From: Flavobacterium subsaxonicum WB 4.1-42 = DSM 21790 | GTDB taxonomy: Bacteria; Bacteroidota; Bacteroidia; Flavobacteriales; Flavobacteriaceae | DNA length: 64,000 nucleotides | Assembly (NCBI RefSeq): GCF_000422725.1 | Contig: NZ_KE383912.1 | Coordinates: 1-64,000 of the forward strand | Direction of reading: 5' to 3' | Shown here: in pieces, positions 8,564 through 16,606 of the stretch | Layout of the letters: every line of letters begins with the position of its first letter | Numbering within the stretch: the first letter of the stretch is position 1 | Program-made: the position numbers and the translations under genes | The notes under the pieces: generated by a model | The model's database searches: none | What the model saw: only the letters and a program-made list of their open reading frames with translations | Told to the model about the DNA's origin: nothing

Positions 8564-9322
8564 ATGAAAACAGCAGTACCGCAAAACACCACTTTAGGCA
8601 CCGTAACAGAGTTTACCCTTACCGCCCCGCAACTGGGCCGCGATAAAAATATATGGGTATACCTGCCTTATAATTATGAGGACAGCCCCCAGCGCTACCC
8701 CGTTATTTATATGCACGACGGCCAGCATGTTTTTGACCATACCGAATCGGCCAAACGCGAATGGCATGTAGAGGATAAGCTAAACGACCTGCACTCGCAG
8801 GCTATAATTATAGGTATAGAGCATGGCGGAACCAATCGACGCATAGACGAAATGACGCCCTATAAGAACGAAAAATACGGTGGCGGCCACGCCGATGATT
8901 ACCTTGATTTTATTGTAACCACCCTTAAGCCTTACGTAGACGAACACTACAAAACGTTACCCGATAAAGAGAGTACCACTATTTTTGGGAGTTCGGTGGG
9001 CGGACTGATATCGTTTTATGCACTGATGAAGTTTCCTGATGTATTTGGCAACGCAGGGGTGTTTTCGCCCTCTTTTTGGTTTAGCCACGAAATTTTCGAC
9101 CTGATGGAAACCATAGACCATATAGATGGGCGCATTTACTTTATGGCCGGCGACCGCGAAAGCATGGGCATGGTTCCGGATATTGAGCACATGGAAGAGC
9201 TTATCTATCAAAAAGTAAAGGACAAGAGCCGCATACACAAAAAGATAGTGCACAACGGCAAGCATAACGAAAACCTTTGGAGCAAAGAATTTGCCGATGC
9301 CTACAGTTGGCTTATGGATTAA
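8564..9322 (+). CDS. Cytoplasmic alpha/beta-hydrolase of the putative esterase family
   Basis: The 252-residue product belongs to the esterase D / enterochelin-esterase-like family (PF00756). Visible landmarks are IWVYLPYNYE, VIYMHDGQHVFD, the nucleophile elbow FGSSVGG with Ser144, an AGDRES acidic region and the late histidine in NGKHNENLW. The ATG at 8564 is preferred; a TTG at 8537 would add nine residues of no family likeness. No signal peptide is present, unlike its paralogue at 10334-11140, with which it shares long identical stretches (MHDGQ, IIIGIEHGG, TPYKNEK, AGVFSPSFWF). The pair probably arose by duplication and then a change of location. Confidence 0.85.
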   Translation: MKTAVPQNTTLGTVTEFTLTAPQLGRDKNIWVYLPYNYEDSPQRYPVIYMHDGQHVFDHTESAKREWHVEDKLNDLHSQAIIIGIEHGGTNRRIDEMTPYKNEKYGGGHADDYLDFIVTTLKPYVDEHYKTLPDKESTTIFGSSVGGLISFYALMKFPDVFGNAGVFSPSFWFSHEIFDLMETIDHIDGRIYFMAGDRESMGMVPDIEHMEELIYQKVKDKSRIHKKIVHNGKHNENLWSKEFADAYSWLMD

Positions 9323-9339
9323 TTAAATTTGTATATTTG
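9307..9339 (+). promoter_or_regulatory. Promoter of the toxin-antitoxin pair
   Basis: TTG at 9307-9309 and TATATTTG at 9332-9339 are spaced by 22 bases, which fits the Bacteroidota consensus. The -7 element ends 19 bases before the antitoxin ATG. The -33 element lies inside the end of the esterase gene. Confidence 0.5.
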
Positions 9340-9358
9340 ATACTTAAACACATTGGAT

Positions 9359-9592
9359 ATGACAACGGCAAAACTGAAAGAGAATCTGATAAACAGCATA
9401 AGAAACACTGACAAAGAATTTATTTTAGAAGAAATAAAGCTACTGCTTGATTTTGAATTAGACACTGAAGTCTATGCTTTTAATGCAGAACAAAAGGAAG
9501 CAATTAAGGAAGCGGAAGAAGATATTATTAATGGAAGGGTAATATCTGATGAAGAAGCTAATCAACGATTCAATAAATGGTTGGAAGAGTAA
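9359..9592 (+). CDS. Type II antitoxin, RelB/ParD-like
   Basis: This acidic 77-residue protein is almost entirely helical. Its C-terminus has the pattern NGRVISDEEANQRFNKWLEE, which is common to antitoxins paired with RelE/ParE toxins; this tail normally wraps the toxin. The N-terminal region would dimerise and bind the operator. ATG at 9359 is chosen; a TTG six bases upstream is also in frame. The coding region overlaps the toxin start by 16 bases. Confidence 0.8.
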   Translation: MTTAKLKENLINSIRNTDKEFILEEIKLLLDFELDTEVYAFNAEQKEAIKEAEEDIINGRVISDEEANQRFNKWLEE

Positions 9593-9873
9593 TTTGGACT
9601 GAAAAGGCTATTAACGATCGTGATGATATTCTTGAATACTGGTTTGAGCGTACAGGATCAAAAACATATAGTACAAAACTATATACACTTTTTAAAAGTA
9701 ACTTAAGGCTAATTTTAAAACAGCCTGAAATAGGTAAACCTACTGAGGCAGCAGATATAAGGATAAAAATAATTAGAGACTATTTTATTTTTTATAAAAT
9801 AAGCGACAATAATATTACTGTTCTAACCCTTTGGGATAGCCGAAGAAATCCAAATAAATTAAAACTAAAGTAG
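9577..9873 (+). CDS. Type II toxin, RelE/ParE family
   Basis: The 98-residue basic protein has the RelE/ParE fold pattern: IWTEKAINDRDDILEYWFE in the first helices, then ILKQPEIGKPTEAADIR, YFIFYKISDNNITVLTLWD and a final RRNP. The last segment, LWDSRRNP, is the usual toxin C-terminal strand carrying catalytic or gyrase-contacting arginines. RelE members cut mRNA on the ribosome and ParE members poison gyrase; sequence alone does not separate them here. It overlaps the antitoxin gene by 16 bases, typical of a coupled module. Confidence 0.85.
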   Translation: MVGRVIWTEKAINDRDDILEYWFERTGSKTYSTKLYTLFKSNLRLILKQPEIGKPTEAADIRIKIIRDYFIFYKISDNNITVLTLWDSRRNPNKLKLK

Positions 9874-9875
9874 TA

Positions 9876-10277
9876 CTAATTTTGCTGCGCCCTAAACAAC
9901 GCCAGTAAAATTTCAGGGTCAATCAGGCCGGTTTCAGAGCGTTGCATTTCGTTAAGCACACTTTTCATGGCATACGGGCTAAGCCCCATGTTAATTCCCA
10001 TTTCGCGTATGGCCTTTTGCTCGTTGGCGTGCAATACCCCATCTGCCTGCATAAGCAGCGCAAGCCTGTAAAACTGTAGTATGCGCTCGTGTTCTGATTT
10101 TATAACTATTTTAGGGGCCGGTTTTTTAAAAAGGCCTTCAAAAACGGGAGTTTCTATACGCAGCTGCATGGCAACAATATTTAAAAAGCGGTATTCGCGT
10201 TCGTGCACCTCGCCATCAATTTTTGCAAAAGCAATCATTTCAGACAATAAACTCAGCTTTTCTTCGTATGTATTCAT
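9876..10277 (-). CDS. TerB-like protein
   Basis: The 133-residue soluble protein is all-helical and resembles the TerB / DnaJ-like chaperone N-terminal domain (PF05099). Landmarks are the first acidic metal-site-like motif AKIDGEVHEREYRFL and the second MQADGVLHANEQKAIREMG, spaced as in TerB. These two DG-x-hydrophobic-x-x-x-E motifs form the conserved acidic metal site of the fold. TerB proteins are linked with tellurite resistance and stress signalling complexes, but no other ter genes are visible here, so the local role is unknown. It is convergent with the toxin gene, whose stop lies 2 bases away. Confidence 0.8.
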   Translation of the reverse strand: MNTYEEKLSLLSEMIAFAKIDGEVHEREYRFLNIVAMQLRIETPVFEGLFKKPAPKIVIKSEHERILQFYRLALLMQADGVLHANEQKAIREMGINMGLSPYAMKSVLNEMQRSETGLIDPEILLALFRAQQN

Positions 10278-10333
10278 ATCAGCTATTTTGTTTGCTAAAA
10301 TATCTTTTTTGGCCTAAAAAAACAAACCATTTT

Positions 10334-11140
10334 ATGAAACCTTACTTGTTTTTATTTTTTGCCCTGTTTGCGCTGCACACTACGCATGCCCAGCAAAAAA
10401 CAACATCGCCTAATGTAAGTACCTACAGCATTTATGCGCACGAGCTTAACGGCCCTAAAAAAATATGGGTCTACCTGCCCTATAACTACAGTAAAACCTC
10501 TAAAAGCTACCCTGTTGTGTACATGCACGACGGCCAGAACCTGTTTGATAATTCAACCTCTTTTGCCGGCGAATGGCGTGTAGACGAAACTCTGGACAGC
10601 CTTAAAGCCGAAGTAATTATAATAGGCATAGAACATGGGGGTGATAACCGCACCAAAGAGCTTACCCCTTACAAAAACGAGAAACTGGGTGGCGGCGGTG
10701 CCGATACTTACCTCGATTTTATTATGAATACCCTTAAACCCGATATAGACAGCCGGTACCGCACAAAAAAAGGCCGCGAAAACACGGCGCTCTTTGGCAG
10801 TTCGCTTGGCGGATTGGTGTCGTATTACGGGCTGCTCAATTATCCTGATACCTTTGGCAAGGCAGGGGTGTTTTCGCCCTCTTTTTGGTTTACTAAAGAT
10901 ATTTTTGAACTGACGGATTACCTTGATGCCCTCGACGCTAAGATCTATTTTATGGCCGGCGATAAAGAAAGCAACGACATGGTACCCGACCTGAACCGTA
11001 TGTACCAGCTGGTTCGCAAAATTGACCGCAAGCCCAACTGCCTCAAAAAAAAGATCGTGCCTGGCGGCAAACACAACGAAGCCCTTTGGAGCAAAGAGTT
11101 TGCCGCAGCAATTGTCTGGCTCATGGCAGAGGAGAAATAG
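10334..11140 (+). CDS. Secreted alpha/beta-hydrolase of the putative esterase family
   Basis: This is a paralogue of the gene at 8564-9322. From ATG 10334 the product has 268 residues and starts with a signal peptide (MKPYLFLFFALFALHTTHAQ). The hydrolase domain has IWVYLPYNYS, VVYMHDGQNLFD, the nucleophile in FGSSLGG (Ser157), AGDKES and the catalytic-type histidine in GGKHNEALW. The protein is therefore likely periplasmic or exported, whereas its neighbour stays in the cytoplasm. The longer open frame upstream of 10334 is not used, since the signal peptide defines the start. A palindromic repeat follows the stop. Confidence 0.85.
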   Translation: MKPYLFLFFALFALHTTHAQQKTTSPNVSTYSIYAHELNGPKKIWVYLPYNYSKTSKSYPVVYMHDGQNLFDNSTSFAGEWRVDETLDSLKAEVIIIGIEHGGDNRTKELTPYKNEKLGGGGADTYLDFIMNTLKPDIDSRYRTKKGRENTALFGSSLGGLVSYYGLLNYPDTFGKAGVFSPSFWFTKDIFELTDYLDALDAKIYFMAGDKESNDMVPDLNRMYQLVRKIDRKPNCLKKKIVPGGKHNEALWSKEFAAAIVWLMAEEK

Positions 11141-11198
11141 TTTTGAGTTACGGGATGCGGGTTTGGGGTTTGGAGTTTGGGGTTTAGTGCAAGTGGGT

Positions 11199-11294
11199 AT
11201 TCCCCTCCTTTGGAGGGGTGCCCGCAGGGCGGGGTGGTTTCCTGTAAACAATAAACCACCCCGGCTTTCAGCCACCCCTCCAAAAGAGGGGAAT
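11199..11294. repeat. 96-bp extragenic palindrome
   Basis: The left arm begins ATTCCCCTCCTTTGGAGGGG and the right arm ends ACCCCTCCAAAAGAGGGGAAT. The inner arms GGGGTGGTTT and AAACCACCCC pair again around a short AT-rich centre. The unit lies between a gene end and the next promoter. It has the look of the mobile extragenic palindromes common in flavobacterial genomes. The 55 bases before it are a low-complexity GGGTTTGG-type tract. Confidence 0.85.
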
Positions 11295-11330
11295 AGCTAC
11301 ATACTATGCACATATTCCACTCAAAAAGAC

Positions 11331-11338
11331 TACCTTTG
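11331..11338 (+). promoter_or_regulatory. -7 element upstream of the DUF1456 gene
   Basis: TACCTTTG matches TAnnTTTG and lies 14 bases before the ATG at 11353. No strong -33 element is evident because the palindrome ends only 36 bases upstream. Confidence 0.45.
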
Positions 11339-11352
11339 CAAAAACATACTTT

Positions 11353-11802
11353 ATGAATAACAACGACGTATTTAAAAAATTACGTGTAGCATTGCAGCTT
11401 CGCGACGACCAAATTGTAGCCATCTTAGAACTGGTAGATTTCAGGATCTCTAAGGCAGAGCTTGGTGCGTTTTTTCGTGCCGAAGACCACCCTAACTTCA
11501 TGGAGTGCGGCGACCAGGTGTTGCGTAACTTTTTAAACGGTCTTGTAATTCATTTGCGTGGCACTAAAGAAAATCCTACCAATGCCATGGATGTTATCGA
11601 AAAAAACAGGGCTGCCATAAAAAGCCAGTCGGCTCCTACAGATAGGCCAGCTCCCTCTAAAGGTGCCCCAGCTCCAAGACCAAAGGCTAAAAAGCCTGCT
11701 GCTAAAGGCCCTTCTCAAAACAAAAAATTCGACAAAGCCAAAAAACCGGCCCCCATTGTAGAGCAGGTTAAGTACAATAACGGCAAGAATAAAAAAGGAT
11801 AA
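11353..11802 (+). CDS. DUF1456 family protein with lysine-rich tail
   Basis: The first 70 residues form one DUF1456 (YehS-type) unit: NDVFKKLRVALQLRDDQIV, FRISKAELGAFFRAEDHPNF, then ECGDQVLRNFLNGLV. E. coli YehS carries two such units; here the second is missing and is replaced by a Pro/Ala/Lys-rich basic tail of about 65 residues. The tail is likely disordered and could bind nucleic acid (inference). Function of the family is unknown. The TAA stop at 11800-11802 is in the same frame as the DUF4269 coding region that follows. Confidence 0.8.
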   Translation: MNNNDVFKKLRVALQLRDDQIVAILELVDFRISKAELGAFFRAEDHPNFMECGDQVLRNFLNGLVIHLRGTKENPTNAMDVIEKNRAAIKSQSAPTDRPAPSKGAPAPRPKAKKPAAKGPSQNKKFDKAKKPAPIVEQVKYNNGKNKKG

Positions 11803-11886
11803 TTATCTAAAGCATCTTACCTGAAAAAGTTTGATACTATAGAATACCTTTCAGTTGGCACCCCTAAACAGCGCGAAGCTTTTAGG

Positions 11887-12345
11887 GTGCTCTCCCATCA
11901 TAAAATTATAGAGCTACTGGCGCAATACCGGCCTGTATTGGCAGGCACATTTCCGCTGGATATTGCTGTGCCCGGCAGCGACCTCGATGTTTTATGCTAC
12001 TGGCAGGAAGCAGGGCATTTTAAGCAACATGTAACCAACAGCTTTTCAGGTTTCGAAAATTTTACCTTACGGGAAGTTACCATCAACAACCAACACACCA
12101 TTATTACCAACTTTTTTGCCGATGGTTTAGAGGTCGAAGTGTTTGGGCAAAACATTCCCGTTAAGCAGCAAATGGCCTACCGCCACATGATTATTGAATA
12201 TAAAATCTTATCTAAAAAAGGCGACAATTTCAGGCAGCAGGTAATAGCACTTAAGCAATCGGGACTAAAAACCGAGCCTGCTTTTGCTCAATTATTGGGC
12301 ATTGAGGGCAATCCTTACACAGCACTTTTAGAATTTAATGTTTAA
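11887..12345 (+). CDS. DUF4269 (nucleotidyltransferase-like) protein, start uncertain
   Basis: The recognisable core is LAGTFPLDIAVPGSDLDVLCYW, with the GT...GSDLDV pattern of a nucleotidyltransferase-fold active site, then a HTIITNFFADGLEVEVFGQ strand pair and a helical C-terminus. The first standard start codon in frame is GTG at 11887. Codons 11803-11886 upstream also encode family-like sequence (KKFDTIEYLSVG and PKQREAF) but contain no ATG, GTG or TTG. Translation may begin at CTG 11821, or depend on the preceding gene, whose stop at 11800 is in the same frame. The catalytic role is unproven. Confidence 0.7.
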   Translation: MLSHHKIIELLAQYRPVLAGTFPLDIAVPGSDLDVLCYWQEAGHFKQHVTNSFSGFENFTLREVTINNQHTIITNFFADGLEVEVFGQNIPVKQQMAYRHMIIEYKILSKKGDNFRQQVIALKQSGLKTEPAFAQLLGIEGNPYTALLEFNV

Positions 12346-12520
12346 TTTTTTAAGGTTTTTATTTGGCAATATTTTATAACTATAGTTACGATACCCCTAA
12401 AACAGCCCTAATAAAATGTTAACTAACATTTATTAAACCTCTTGTGCAATAAGGGTTTTGTAACTTTATAGAAATAGTGCTGCAACATGGTTTTAAACCT
12501 GTAGCGCAAAATTTCTATAC

Positions 12521-14707
12521 ATGAAAATTATTACCATTTCTTACAGGTTGCCCCTGTCTATCAAAAAGCAAAACCGCAAGACTACAATTACACAAAGCGC
12601 CGGAGGGCTGGCCACAGCAATACTTTCGTATTCAGAAAAAAGCAATGCCAACCTTACGTGGGTGGGTGTAGCCGATTTCGAAAAAAATACATGGGAAAAT
12701 CATAAGGATAGTTTCAGCAAAAATTTTGAAATTGAGCCTGTGTTCCTCGACAAAAAACTGAACAAGAATTTTTATAATGTATTCAGCAATTCCGTTTTAT
12801 GGGCACTGTTCCATTACTTTCCATCGTATATGGAATATAATGATGAAGCTTTTGAAGCCTACAAAACCGCCAACGAAATTGTTGCGCAAAAAGTAAACGA
12901 AATTTACGAACCCGGCGATATTGTATGGATACACGATTACCATTTTCTTGGCCTTGCCAATCTTGTTCGCCAACAGCACCCCGATGCTAAAATTGGCTTC
13001 TTTTTACACATACCCTTCCCTAACTTCGAAATTTTCAGGATAATGCCCAACAAAGTTAAGCGCTACCTGTTAGAGGGCATGCTGGGTGCTAACCTTGTGG
13101 GTTTCCACACCTGGGATAACGCCATACACTTTACCGAATGTGTAGAGAAAATATTAGGCCTTAACCAACGCGGCTTTGTATTTAGCCAGGACAGCCATCG
13201 TACCAAAGTGGGCTCCTTCCCTATCAGTATCGACTTTGATAAATTTCACGATGCTTACGATAAACCTAACGTTATAGCCCTTCGCGAGGAGATTGGCGAA
13301 CTGTATCACGATAAAAAGATCATCTTTTCGGTAGACCGGCTGGATTACAGCAAAGGCATCAACAACCGCCTCTACGCTTTTGAGAGCTTTTTAGAGAAGT
13401 ATCCGGAGTGGAAGGAAAAAGTGGTGTTTGTAATAGTTATCGTTCCGTCGCGCGAAGAAATTGGCAAGTACGGCGAACGCAAACGCATGATAGAAAACAA
13501 CATTAGCCGCATTAACGGCGCGCTTGGCAACTATAAATGGACACCTGTGGTGTACCAGTACCAGTCAGTCGATTTTGATAAGCTAATTGCACTATATAGC
13601 AGCGCCCATGTGGCGTTAATCTCCCCTGTACGCGATGGTATGAACCTTGTTGCTAAAGAATATGTGGCCGCCCGTAAAGACCTGTGTGGTGTGCTGCTAT
13701 TAAGCGTACTGGCCGGTGCTGCCAAAGAGCTTCAGGAAGCTATTACCATTAATCCGTTCGATACCGAACTTATTGCTGATAAGATAAACCTGGCATTAAA
13801 TATGCCGGAAGAAGAGCAACAGCGCCGCATGGAGCGCATGCAGGGCTATCTTAAAACCCACGATGTGTTTAGGTGGGCCAGTAACTTTTTAAGCGAAACC
13901 GAAGAAATGCACAGTCACGATAATAAAGCGCAGCAGTTAAAAGGCGACTTTAAAACTGAGATGTTCCAGAAATTTGAGCAGGCTAACAGCCGACTTTTAC
14001 TATTGGATTTTGACGGTACACTGGTTAAACTCGCCGCAAGGCCGGAACTCGCCGTACCCGATGCTAAACTGATTACGCTGCTTACCAACCTGGCTGCCGA
14101 CCCTAAAAATGAGGTCTGGATTATCAGCGGGCGCGATAAGAACTTCTTGCAAAAATGGCTGGGGCACCTGCCTATTGGCCTGGTAGCCGAACATGGCGGT
14201 TACATTAAACGCGATGATACCTGGGAGCCTATTATACAGGGCGGCACCGAATGGAAAGACCGCGTTATTAGCGTTATGCAGGAATATGTAGACACCAATG
14301 CCGAGAGTTTTATTGAGGTTAAAGAGTTTGGCGTGGCATGGCATTACCGCAATGTAGACGAAAAGCAGGGTTTCCTTACATCGCGCGAGATGCTTACACT
14401 ACTTAAAAACCACCTGTACAACTCGCCCACCCAAATTATAGACGGCAATAAGGTTATAGAGGTTAAACACTTTATGGCACACAAAGGCACTACCTGCCGC
14501 AACAGCATTTTGTGCAATCCGCATGATTTTGTACTGGCTTTTGGCGATGATAAAACCGATGAAGATTTGTTTGAACAACTTACCGGCGATGCCGAATTCT
14601 CCGTTAAGGTAGGTCCGGGTAACACCGCTGCTAAATACAGGGTTAAAAGTGTAGATAAGGTACTGGAATTTTTAACCCAACTGGAGGGAAGTTCTGTAGT
14701 GAAGTAA
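12521..14707 (+). CDS. otsAB: Bifunctional trehalose-6-phosphate synthase/phosphatase
   Basis: The 728-residue protein fuses both steps of trehalose synthesis. Residues 1 to about 470 form a GT20 glycosyltransferase that joins glucose from a nucleotide sugar to glucose-6-phosphate: SYRLP with a following GGLA, WIHDYHF, GFFLHIPFP, VDRLDYSKGI and RDGMNLVAKEY. Residues about 485-728 form a HAD phosphatase that removes the phosphate: LLLLDFDGTLV with the nucleophile Asp, WIISGR, and FGDDKTDEDLF. Both parts look intact. A TTG / TAACTTTA pair at 12442-12468 may be its promoter. Trehalose would serve as an osmolyte or stress protectant. The gene stands alone. Confidence 0.95.
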   Translation: MKIITISYRLPLSIKKQNRKTTITQSAGGLATAILSYSEKSNANLTWVGVADFEKNTWENHKDSFSKNFEIEPVFLDKKLNKNFYNVFSNSVLWALFHYFPSYMEYNDEAFEAYKTANEIVAQKVNEIYEPGDIVWIHDYHFLGLANLVRQQHPDAKIGFFLHIPFPNFEIFRIMPNKVKRYLLEGMLGANLVGFHTWDNAIHFTECVEKILGLNQRGFVFSQDSHRTKVGSFPISIDFDKFHDAYDKPNVIALREEIGELYHDKKIIFSVDRLDYSKGINNRLYAFESFLEKYPEWKEKVVFVIVIVPSREEIGKYGERKRMIENNISRINGALGNYKWTPVVYQYQSVDFDKLIALYSSAHVALISPVRDGMNLVAKEYVAARKDLCGVLLLSVLAGAAKELQEAITINPFDTELIADKINLALNMPEEEQQRRMERMQGYLKTHDVFRWASNFLSETEEMHSHDNKAQQLKGDFKTEMFQKFEQANSRLLLLDFDGTLVKLAARPELAVPDAKLITLLTNLAADPKNEVWIISGRDKNFLQKWLGHLPIGLVAEHGGYIKRDDTWEPIIQGGTEWKDRVISVMQEYVDTNAESFIEVKEFGVAWHYRNVDEKQGFLTSREMLTLLKNHLYNSPTQIIDGNKVIEVKHFMAHKGTTCRNSILCNPHDFVLAFGDDKTDEDLFEQLTGDAEFSVKVGPGNTAAKYRVKSVDKVLEFLTQLEGSSVVK

Positions 14708-14937
14708 TAAGTTATTTCGCAAAGATTCACAAAGAAGACACAAAGATTCGCAAAGTGAGGCAAGTCTGAGTGAAGCTCAAGGCGGCCTCACTCGGTGTAA
14801 ACCAAAATGTGAGATCGCTTCGTGCCTCGCGATGACGAGCCCGGAGTTGTAGCAACTTTACTTCTATGCGGCTATCTGTAGCATGATTTTCCTTAAAATC
14901 CCTATCTTAGCTATTCCAATCAAACATCCATTTTATA
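14708..14937. other. Intergenic repeat remnants
   Basis: This 230-base gap contains a degenerate tandem built from GCAAAGATT/ACAAAG words (14719-14758) and a fragment like GATCGCTTCGTGCCTCGCGATGACG (14813-14837). Both resemble repeat families scattered between genes in Bacteroidota. No coding frame or clear promoter is visible apart from AT-rich sequence before the next gene. Confidence 0.5.
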
Positions 14938-15756
14938 ATGAAAAACCTTCTTGTACTTTTTGTGCTGCTTACCGGCACACTAACTTTTGCCCAAAAAACC
15001 GACTACGATACAAAAACCAACATTAGGTATTATGATGATGCCCAGTATAAAAATGATGCTTACGCCGCAGAGCGTTGCATCCTGGATATTTACTACCCTA
15101 AAAATGTAAAGAATTTTGCTACCATTGTATGGTTTCATGGCGGTGGGTTAACACAGGGCAGTAAAGAAATTCCGCAGGCATTAAAAGATAAAGGCTACTG
15201 CATTATAGGTGTGGGCTATCGCCTTAACCCCAATGTAATGGCGGTTAAGTGTATAGAAGATGCCGCTGCTGCCATAGCATGGGCATTTAACAATGTTGCA
15301 AAATATGGTGGCGACCCATCGCAAATATTCCTTTCAGGGCATTCTGCCGGAGGTTATCTGGATTTAATGGTGGGCTTGGATAAAAAATGGCTTGCTAAGT
15401 ATAATATAGACGCTAATAAGGTGGCGGGGCTGATACCATTTAGTCCGCAATGCGTAACACATTTTACGGTAAGGCTGGAACAGGGCATCCCCGAGAAACA
15501 GCCTACCATAGACCAATTTGCACCGCTATTTTGGGTACGTGGCGATGCTCCGCCCCTACTGCTTATTACCGGCGACCGCGAGCTTGAAATGTTGGGGAGG
15601 TTTGACGAAAACGCCTACATGGCCCGCATGATGAAAATTAACGGCCACAAAGATACCCGCCATTTCGAACTGGATGGCTACGGGCACAACATGGCCGACC
15701 CTGCCTATCCACTATTGCTAAAAGAAGTGAAAAGAGTATTAGATTTGAGAAAATAA
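14938..15756 (+). CDS. Secreted carboxylesterase-like alpha/beta hydrolase
   Basis: A signal peptide (MKNLLVLFVLLTGTLTFAQ) is followed by an esterase/lipase fold. The oxyanion-hole motif HGGG lies at residues 67-70 and the nucleophile elbow GHSAGG has Ser136. The acid is probably in TGDRELEM and the histidine in DGYGHNM. This layout matches the BD-FAE / hormone-sensitive-lipase-like esterases that deacetylate sugars or cut short esters. It has normal length (272 aa) and sits alone, followed by an unusual repeat array. Confidence 0.85.
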   Translation: MKNLLVLFVLLTGTLTFAQKTDYDTKTNIRYYDDAQYKNDAYAAERCILDIYYPKNVKNFATIVWFHGGGLTQGSKEIPQALKDKGYCIIGVGYRLNPNVMAVKCIEDAAAAIAWAFNNVAKYGGDPSQIFLSGHSAGGYLDLMVGLDKKWLAKYNIDANKVAGLIPFSPQCVTHFTVRLEQGIPEKQPTIDQFAPLFWVRGDAPPLLLITGDRELEMLGRFDENAYMARMMKINGHKDTRHFELDGYGHNMADPAYPLLLKEVKRVLDLRK

Positions 15757-16078
15757 TAGATAATGGACAATTGGCAATGAGCAATTTGCAATTGGCACAG
15801 ACAAACGGCAATGAGCAATTTGCAATGGGCGACAGGCAATAAGCAATAACAATAGAATAGACAATTGGCAATTTGCAATAAGTTAGTGTATCTGAATAAA
15901 CGAAAAAATATAGTTTAAAACGAAAAAAGACGCATTAATACGCGTCTTTTTCTGTTTTGCAAATTGCCTGTGCCAATTGAGTTGTCTATTGCTCATCGCC
16001 AGTTGCCTATTGCAAATTGTCTATTGTCTATTGCCTATTGCCCATCGCCTATTGCCTATTGCTGATTGCTCATTGCTT
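15757..16078. repeat. Degenerate GCAAT repeat array arranged as a large inverted repeat
   Basis: The gap between two convergent genes is almost wholly repeats. Left of the centre (15764-15880) words such as GGCAATGAGCAATTTGCAAT recur in one orientation. Right of the centre (15957-16076) the reverse complement (ATTGCCTATTGC, ATTGCTCATTGC) recurs. A terminator hairpin lies between the arms. Units are about 9-14 bases, imperfect and not regularly spaced. Confidence 0.85.
15924..15951. terminator. Bidirectional terminator between convergent genes
   Basis: AAAAAGACGC and GCGTCTTTTT form a perfect 10-bp stem with an 8-base loop, and A and T runs make it usable from both sides. It serves the esterase on the plus strand and the lipoprotein on the minus strand. 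Confidence 0.85.
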
Positions 16079-16606
16079 TTATCTCGGTAAACCTTCTCTG
16101 GTAAACCTAAGGTAGCCATCGGTATAATACGAATTATCGGGTTCTGCATTAACCAAAAGACCTGCGCCTTTAATAATCAGGTCGGTATCGGTAAGCCTTA
16201 CAATTTCGTACGACTCTAAGTAATCAGATCCTGTAAAGATAATTTCGCCGTTAGGATATTCCGCATACGAGTTATCAATATACCACGGCAATCCGTTGTA
16301 ATTGTCGTTAGGCAATAATCCCGGTGGGCATTTAGGGTTGCTCTCCGGCCCTATATAGGTAATGGAAGAAGACATATCGGCACTAAACTGCACGGTGCTG
16401 TATTTATAGCAGCCATTCCATTGCGAAAGCAAATCGGTAGACGCATTGCCATCGTTATCAATATCCTGTGGGGTATCGCTGTACCACGCATCAAGCTTCC
16501 AGGTGCCCACAAGCATTTGCTCCTGTGTAAAGCCATTATTATCGGGGTCAGAACATCCCGCAAGGGCAGCAATTATAAGGGCGGAAAAAAAGTACTTTAT
16601 TTTCAT
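16079..16606 (-). CDS. Lipocalin-like lipoprotein
   Basis: This 175-residue SPII lipoprotein has its lipobox at LAGC, so the mature N-terminal cysteine is near residue 17. The body has the LVGTWKLDAWY opening and alternating strands (YEIVRLTDTDLIIKGAG, GYLRFTRE) typical of lipocalin-like DUF5004-type proteins. An acidic DIDNDGNASTD loop resembles a calcium-binding turn. The protein would sit on the periplasmic or outer-membrane leaflet. Function is unknown. It resembles in style, but is not a close copy of, the three lipoproteins at 18.1-19.5 kb. Confidence 0.8.
   Translation of the reverse strand: MKIKYFFSALIIAALAGCSDPDNNGFTQEQMLVGTWKLDAWYSDTPQDIDNDGNASTDLLSQWNGCYKYSTVQFSADMSSSITYIGPESNPKCPPGLLPNDNYNGLPWYIDNSYAEYPNGEIIFTGSDYLESYEIVRLTDTDLIIKGAGLLVNAEPDNSYYTDGYLRFTREGLPR

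Noticed and set aside
11022..11360. Plus-strand frame through the end of the second esterase and the palindrome
   Set aside because: It is a shadow of the esterase in another frame extended by the repeat.
12521..14707. Loss of a key residue in the trehalose synthase half (LSVLAGAAKEL)
   Set aside because: The position before LAGA varies among GT20 enzymes; the following Glu and all other active-site motifs are present.
15757..16078. CRISPR array
   Set aside because: Units are short, degenerate and irregularly spaced, with no unique spacers of constant size and no cas genes near.
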